A stretch of DNA of 64,000 bases from the NCBI GenBank assembly GCA_001915545.1, contig MNQS01000023.1, positions 75,705-139,704 of the forward strand. Reading direction: 5' to 3'. Source of the stretch: Bacteroides sp. 43_108 (GTDB lineage: Bacteria; Bacteroidota; Bacteroidia; Bacteroidales; Bacteroidaceae). Under the pieces are notes generated by a model. That model saw nothing but the letters and a program-made list of their open reading frames with translations. It searched no databases and was not told the DNA's origin. Each line of letters opens with the position of its first letter. Position 1 is the stretch's first letter. Both the position numbers and the translations under genes were made by a program. Positions 62,448 through 64,000 of this stretch are shown here, in pieces.

Positions 62448-63788
62448 TCATCTTATGCCCAACAAAATCTTACGTCTGCGGAACCATAACCACAAGTAGA
62501 GCGCTATTCCCTTCATGATGCTCGAAGCACTTATAGCCCACCACACTCCAGCAATTCCCATTCCGGAACTGCAAAGAACGGCAGCCACAGGCAGACGCAT
62601 CACATTCCCGCAAATGCTCACAATGGCAGGCGGAAGCGTTCGTCCGGTACCATAGAAAACACCCTGTATCGTAATCTCCACCATCATGAAAATCATGGAA
62701 TAACTATCTATTTTCAAATATAGACCACCAGCCTTATAAGCATCAGGTTCAGGTGTGACAAGCGAGAATATGGCCTCGCCTCCATAATAGAACAAGAATG
62801 TACATCCGACTCCAATGACGGCAGTTATGGCCAACGTCAGATAATATCCTTTCTTTACTCGCTCATACTTACCGGCAGAATGGTTCTGAGCAACAAATGT
62901 ACTCAGCGCAGTGCTGAATCCCTGTGAAGTGTACCAGGCAATAGCTTCCAGCTGACCACCAGCCGTGAGTGTCATCACACCGAGATAGCCACCATAAGTG
63001 GAAGCCTGACGGCTCATCAGCATACCTATCATCGAGAAGAAAGAATTGAGAGCGGCCACAGGCAGTCCGACCTTTAAAATGGAAACTGCATAAATAGACT
63101 TCACTTTTGTAAAGAAAGAAAAATCAGGAAACAGCTTCTTTTTCCATTTCAAAGCTCCTATAAAAAGCAAGCACACGATGGCCTGCGAAATCCATGTAGC
63201 CCATGCCGCACCTTCTACCCCCATTCCGGCCAAGAAGATAAATGTTGGGTCTAGAATCATATTTACAATGAGTCCGGCGGCATTGATGCAGAAAGGAACT
63301 TTCGTCTGTCCCGCGGCGTTGTATATACCGGTGAATGCAGCCGAAAGGAAAATGAAGGGGAAAGCCGTAGTTACGATATGCAGATAGTTTCCAGCCATTA
63401 CTGCAACAGTTTTCTCAAGACTGAAAATATCTATTATCTGCGAAGAAAACAGAAGCACAAAGGTCGACCACACAACAGCTAATGCCAAAGCCGTCATTAT
63501 GTTGTGCGAAGCATAGCTCTGCGCCTTGTCCAGACGTCCTGCACCAATGCACTGAGCAACATTTACCTCCGATCCGACCTTTCCGATTATTGCAAGCGAA
63601 TTGGTTGTCCACACAAGAATACCCACAGTGCCTATCGCAGCCACCTGACGGCTTCCCAAACGTCCCACCCAAGCCATATCCGTGAAACTATAGGCCATCT
63701 GTATGAACGATGTGCCCATGACCGGAAGTGCCAGACTGAAAAGCTGATTGCGTATCCTGCCAACTGTCAGGTTCTTGATGTTGCTCAT
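62448..63788 (-). CDS. MATE-family multidrug/solute exporter
   Basis: Membrane antiporter of 446 residues with 12 helices in two homologous halves. The N-terminal half has GRIRNQLFSLALPVMGTSFI near 10-29 and the MATE pattern AYSFTDMAWVGRLGSRQVAA; the second half has PVAALNSFFSMIGMLMSRQA. It likely exports cationic drugs or metabolites with Na+ or H+. The start is taken at MSNIKNLTVGRI. A -7 element at 63825-63832 overlaps the longer in-frame start (63827), which supports the shorter one. Confidence 0.92.
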   Translation of the reverse strand: MSNIKNLTVGRIRNQLFSLALPVMGTSFIQMAYSFTDMAWVGRLGSRQVAAIGTVGILVWTTNSLAIIGKVGSEVNVAQCIGAGRLDKAQSYASHNIMTALALAVVWSTFVLLFSSQIIDIFSLEKTVAVMAGNYLHIVTTAFPFIFLSAAFTGIYNAAGQTKVPFCINAAGLIVNMILDPTFIFLAGMGVEGAAWATWISQAIVCLLFIGALKWKKKLFPDFSFFTKVKSIYAVSILKVGLPVAALNSFFSMIGMLMSRQASTYGGYLGVMTLTAGGQLEAIAWYTSQGFSTALSTFVAQNHSAGKYERVKKGYYLTLAITAVIGVGCTFLFYYGGEAIFSLVTPEPDAYKAGGLYLKIDSYSMIFMMVEITIQGVFYGTGRTLPPAIVSICGNVMRLPVAAVLCSSGMGIAGVWWAISASSIMKGIALYLWLWFRRRKILLGIR

Positions 63789-63824
63789 AACAATTCGGAA
63801 TATGTATATTTGAATAAAAGCCAG

Positions 63825-63832
63825 CAAAGATA
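63825..63832 (-). promoter_or_regulatory. -7 element of the MATE gene
   Basis: The minus-strand sequence TATCTTTG (plus CAAAGATA) matches TAnnTTTG, with a predicted start near 63818 and a leader of about 30 nt. The -33 element is not evident. Confidence 0.5.
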
Positions 63833-63927
63833 ATCATTTAATACGACAGTATTGTCCTAAACGACATATTTACTGCATCTAAGCACAAAAGTAGCGGGAA
63901 GGGCAGAGTCAACCAGCAAGTGCAACA

Positions 63928-64000
63928 TTACGAAATCTTTTTGAAAAAGACCTCAGCCGGTGTCAAGAAATTGAGTTTTTCCCTCGGTCTGGCGTTGATT
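63928..64000 (-). CDS. IS30-family transposase, C-terminal end (element continues past the window)
   Basis: The last 23 codons and stop of a minus-strand gene read INARPREKLNFLTPAEVF and FKKIS. The NxRPR-x-LxxxTPxEVF ending is the C-terminal signature of IS30-family DDE transposases. The element's terminal inverted repeat should lie between about 63850 and 63927, in the sequence just before the stop, but it cannot be confirmed because the other end is outside the window. It sits 140 bp beyond the MATE gene start. Confidence 0.8.
   Translation of the reverse strand, partial: INARPREKLNFLTPAEVFFKKIS

Overview
The window looks like a chromosome segment of a Bacteroidales bacterium, most likely Prevotella-like. 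The reasons are Bacteroidetes-type promoters (TAnnTTTG with an upstream TTG) instead of E. coli-type ones, A-rich gene starts without Shine-Dalgarno sequences, an Rnf operon led by an RseC-like gene, and several families typical of the phylum: an HU-CCDC81/SPOR protein, a DUF4468 protein, a Porin_10 porin, and an lptE-TPR-secG block under a sigma-54 activator. Genus and species cannot be fixed from the sequence alone.

Layout. 1-5660 (minus): rseC-rnfBCDGEA, an ion-pumping ferredoxin:NAD+ oxidoreductase, with rnfA cut by the window edge. 6012-21373 (plus): a DUF418 membrane protein, a tRNA methyltransferase, then a long housekeeping run: lon, tgt, an LptF/G permease, a DEAD-box helicase, coaX, an outer-membrane protein, a TPR protein, lptC and a PpiD/SurA-like foldase. 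21619-28425 (plus): a flavodiiron protein, a 1374-residue secreted protein of unassigned family, and a PL10 pectate lyase. 28488-36344 (minus): an FAD reductase, an FHA/zinc-ribbon protein, an HU-CCDC81/SPOR protein, a PP2C-like phosphatase, the secG/TPR/lptE/sigma-54 activator operon, and an aquaporin. 36734-41908 (plus): a TetR regulator with a nearby palindromic operator, a lipoprotein, a SIMPL protein, a frameshifted PL8 lyase and a KdgF-like cupin lipoprotein. 42162-49858 (plus): a GH35 beta-galactosidase, a TonB-dependent receptor, dnaB and ispE. 50382-58010: galE, a lytic transglycosylase, a UPF0126 channel, a glycosyltransferase, and a dTDP-amino-sugar cassette split around tRNA-Ser(GCT) and tRNA-Glu(CTC). 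58196-63788: a DUF4468 protein, a small membrane protein, a porin, a metallophosphoesterase and a MATE exporter. The window ends inside an IS30-family transposase.

How the genes fit together. Two separate stretches, 23-28 kb and 39-44.5 kb, carry secreted polysaccharide lyases and helpers (PL10, PL8, KdgF-like cupin, GH35). This points to growth on uronate-containing glycans, but no SusC/SusD pair is present. LptC, LptE and the LptF/G permease serve LPS export, and SecG and the foldase serve protein export and folding.

The least explained structure is a family of short intergenic arrays with an exact 22-bp period at three distant places (7203-7281, 36492-36570, 51636-51692). Each holds 3-4 copies of a near-palindromic 13-bp core resembling GCGAGSGCTCGCA, separated by 9-bp spacers that are mostly A/T-rich. 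Other points for a second look are a Tgt enzyme lacking all three zinc-binding cysteines, the PL8 frameshift, and a perfect TetR-type palindrome. Everything here was read by eye; family assignments come from motif recognition, not database searches.
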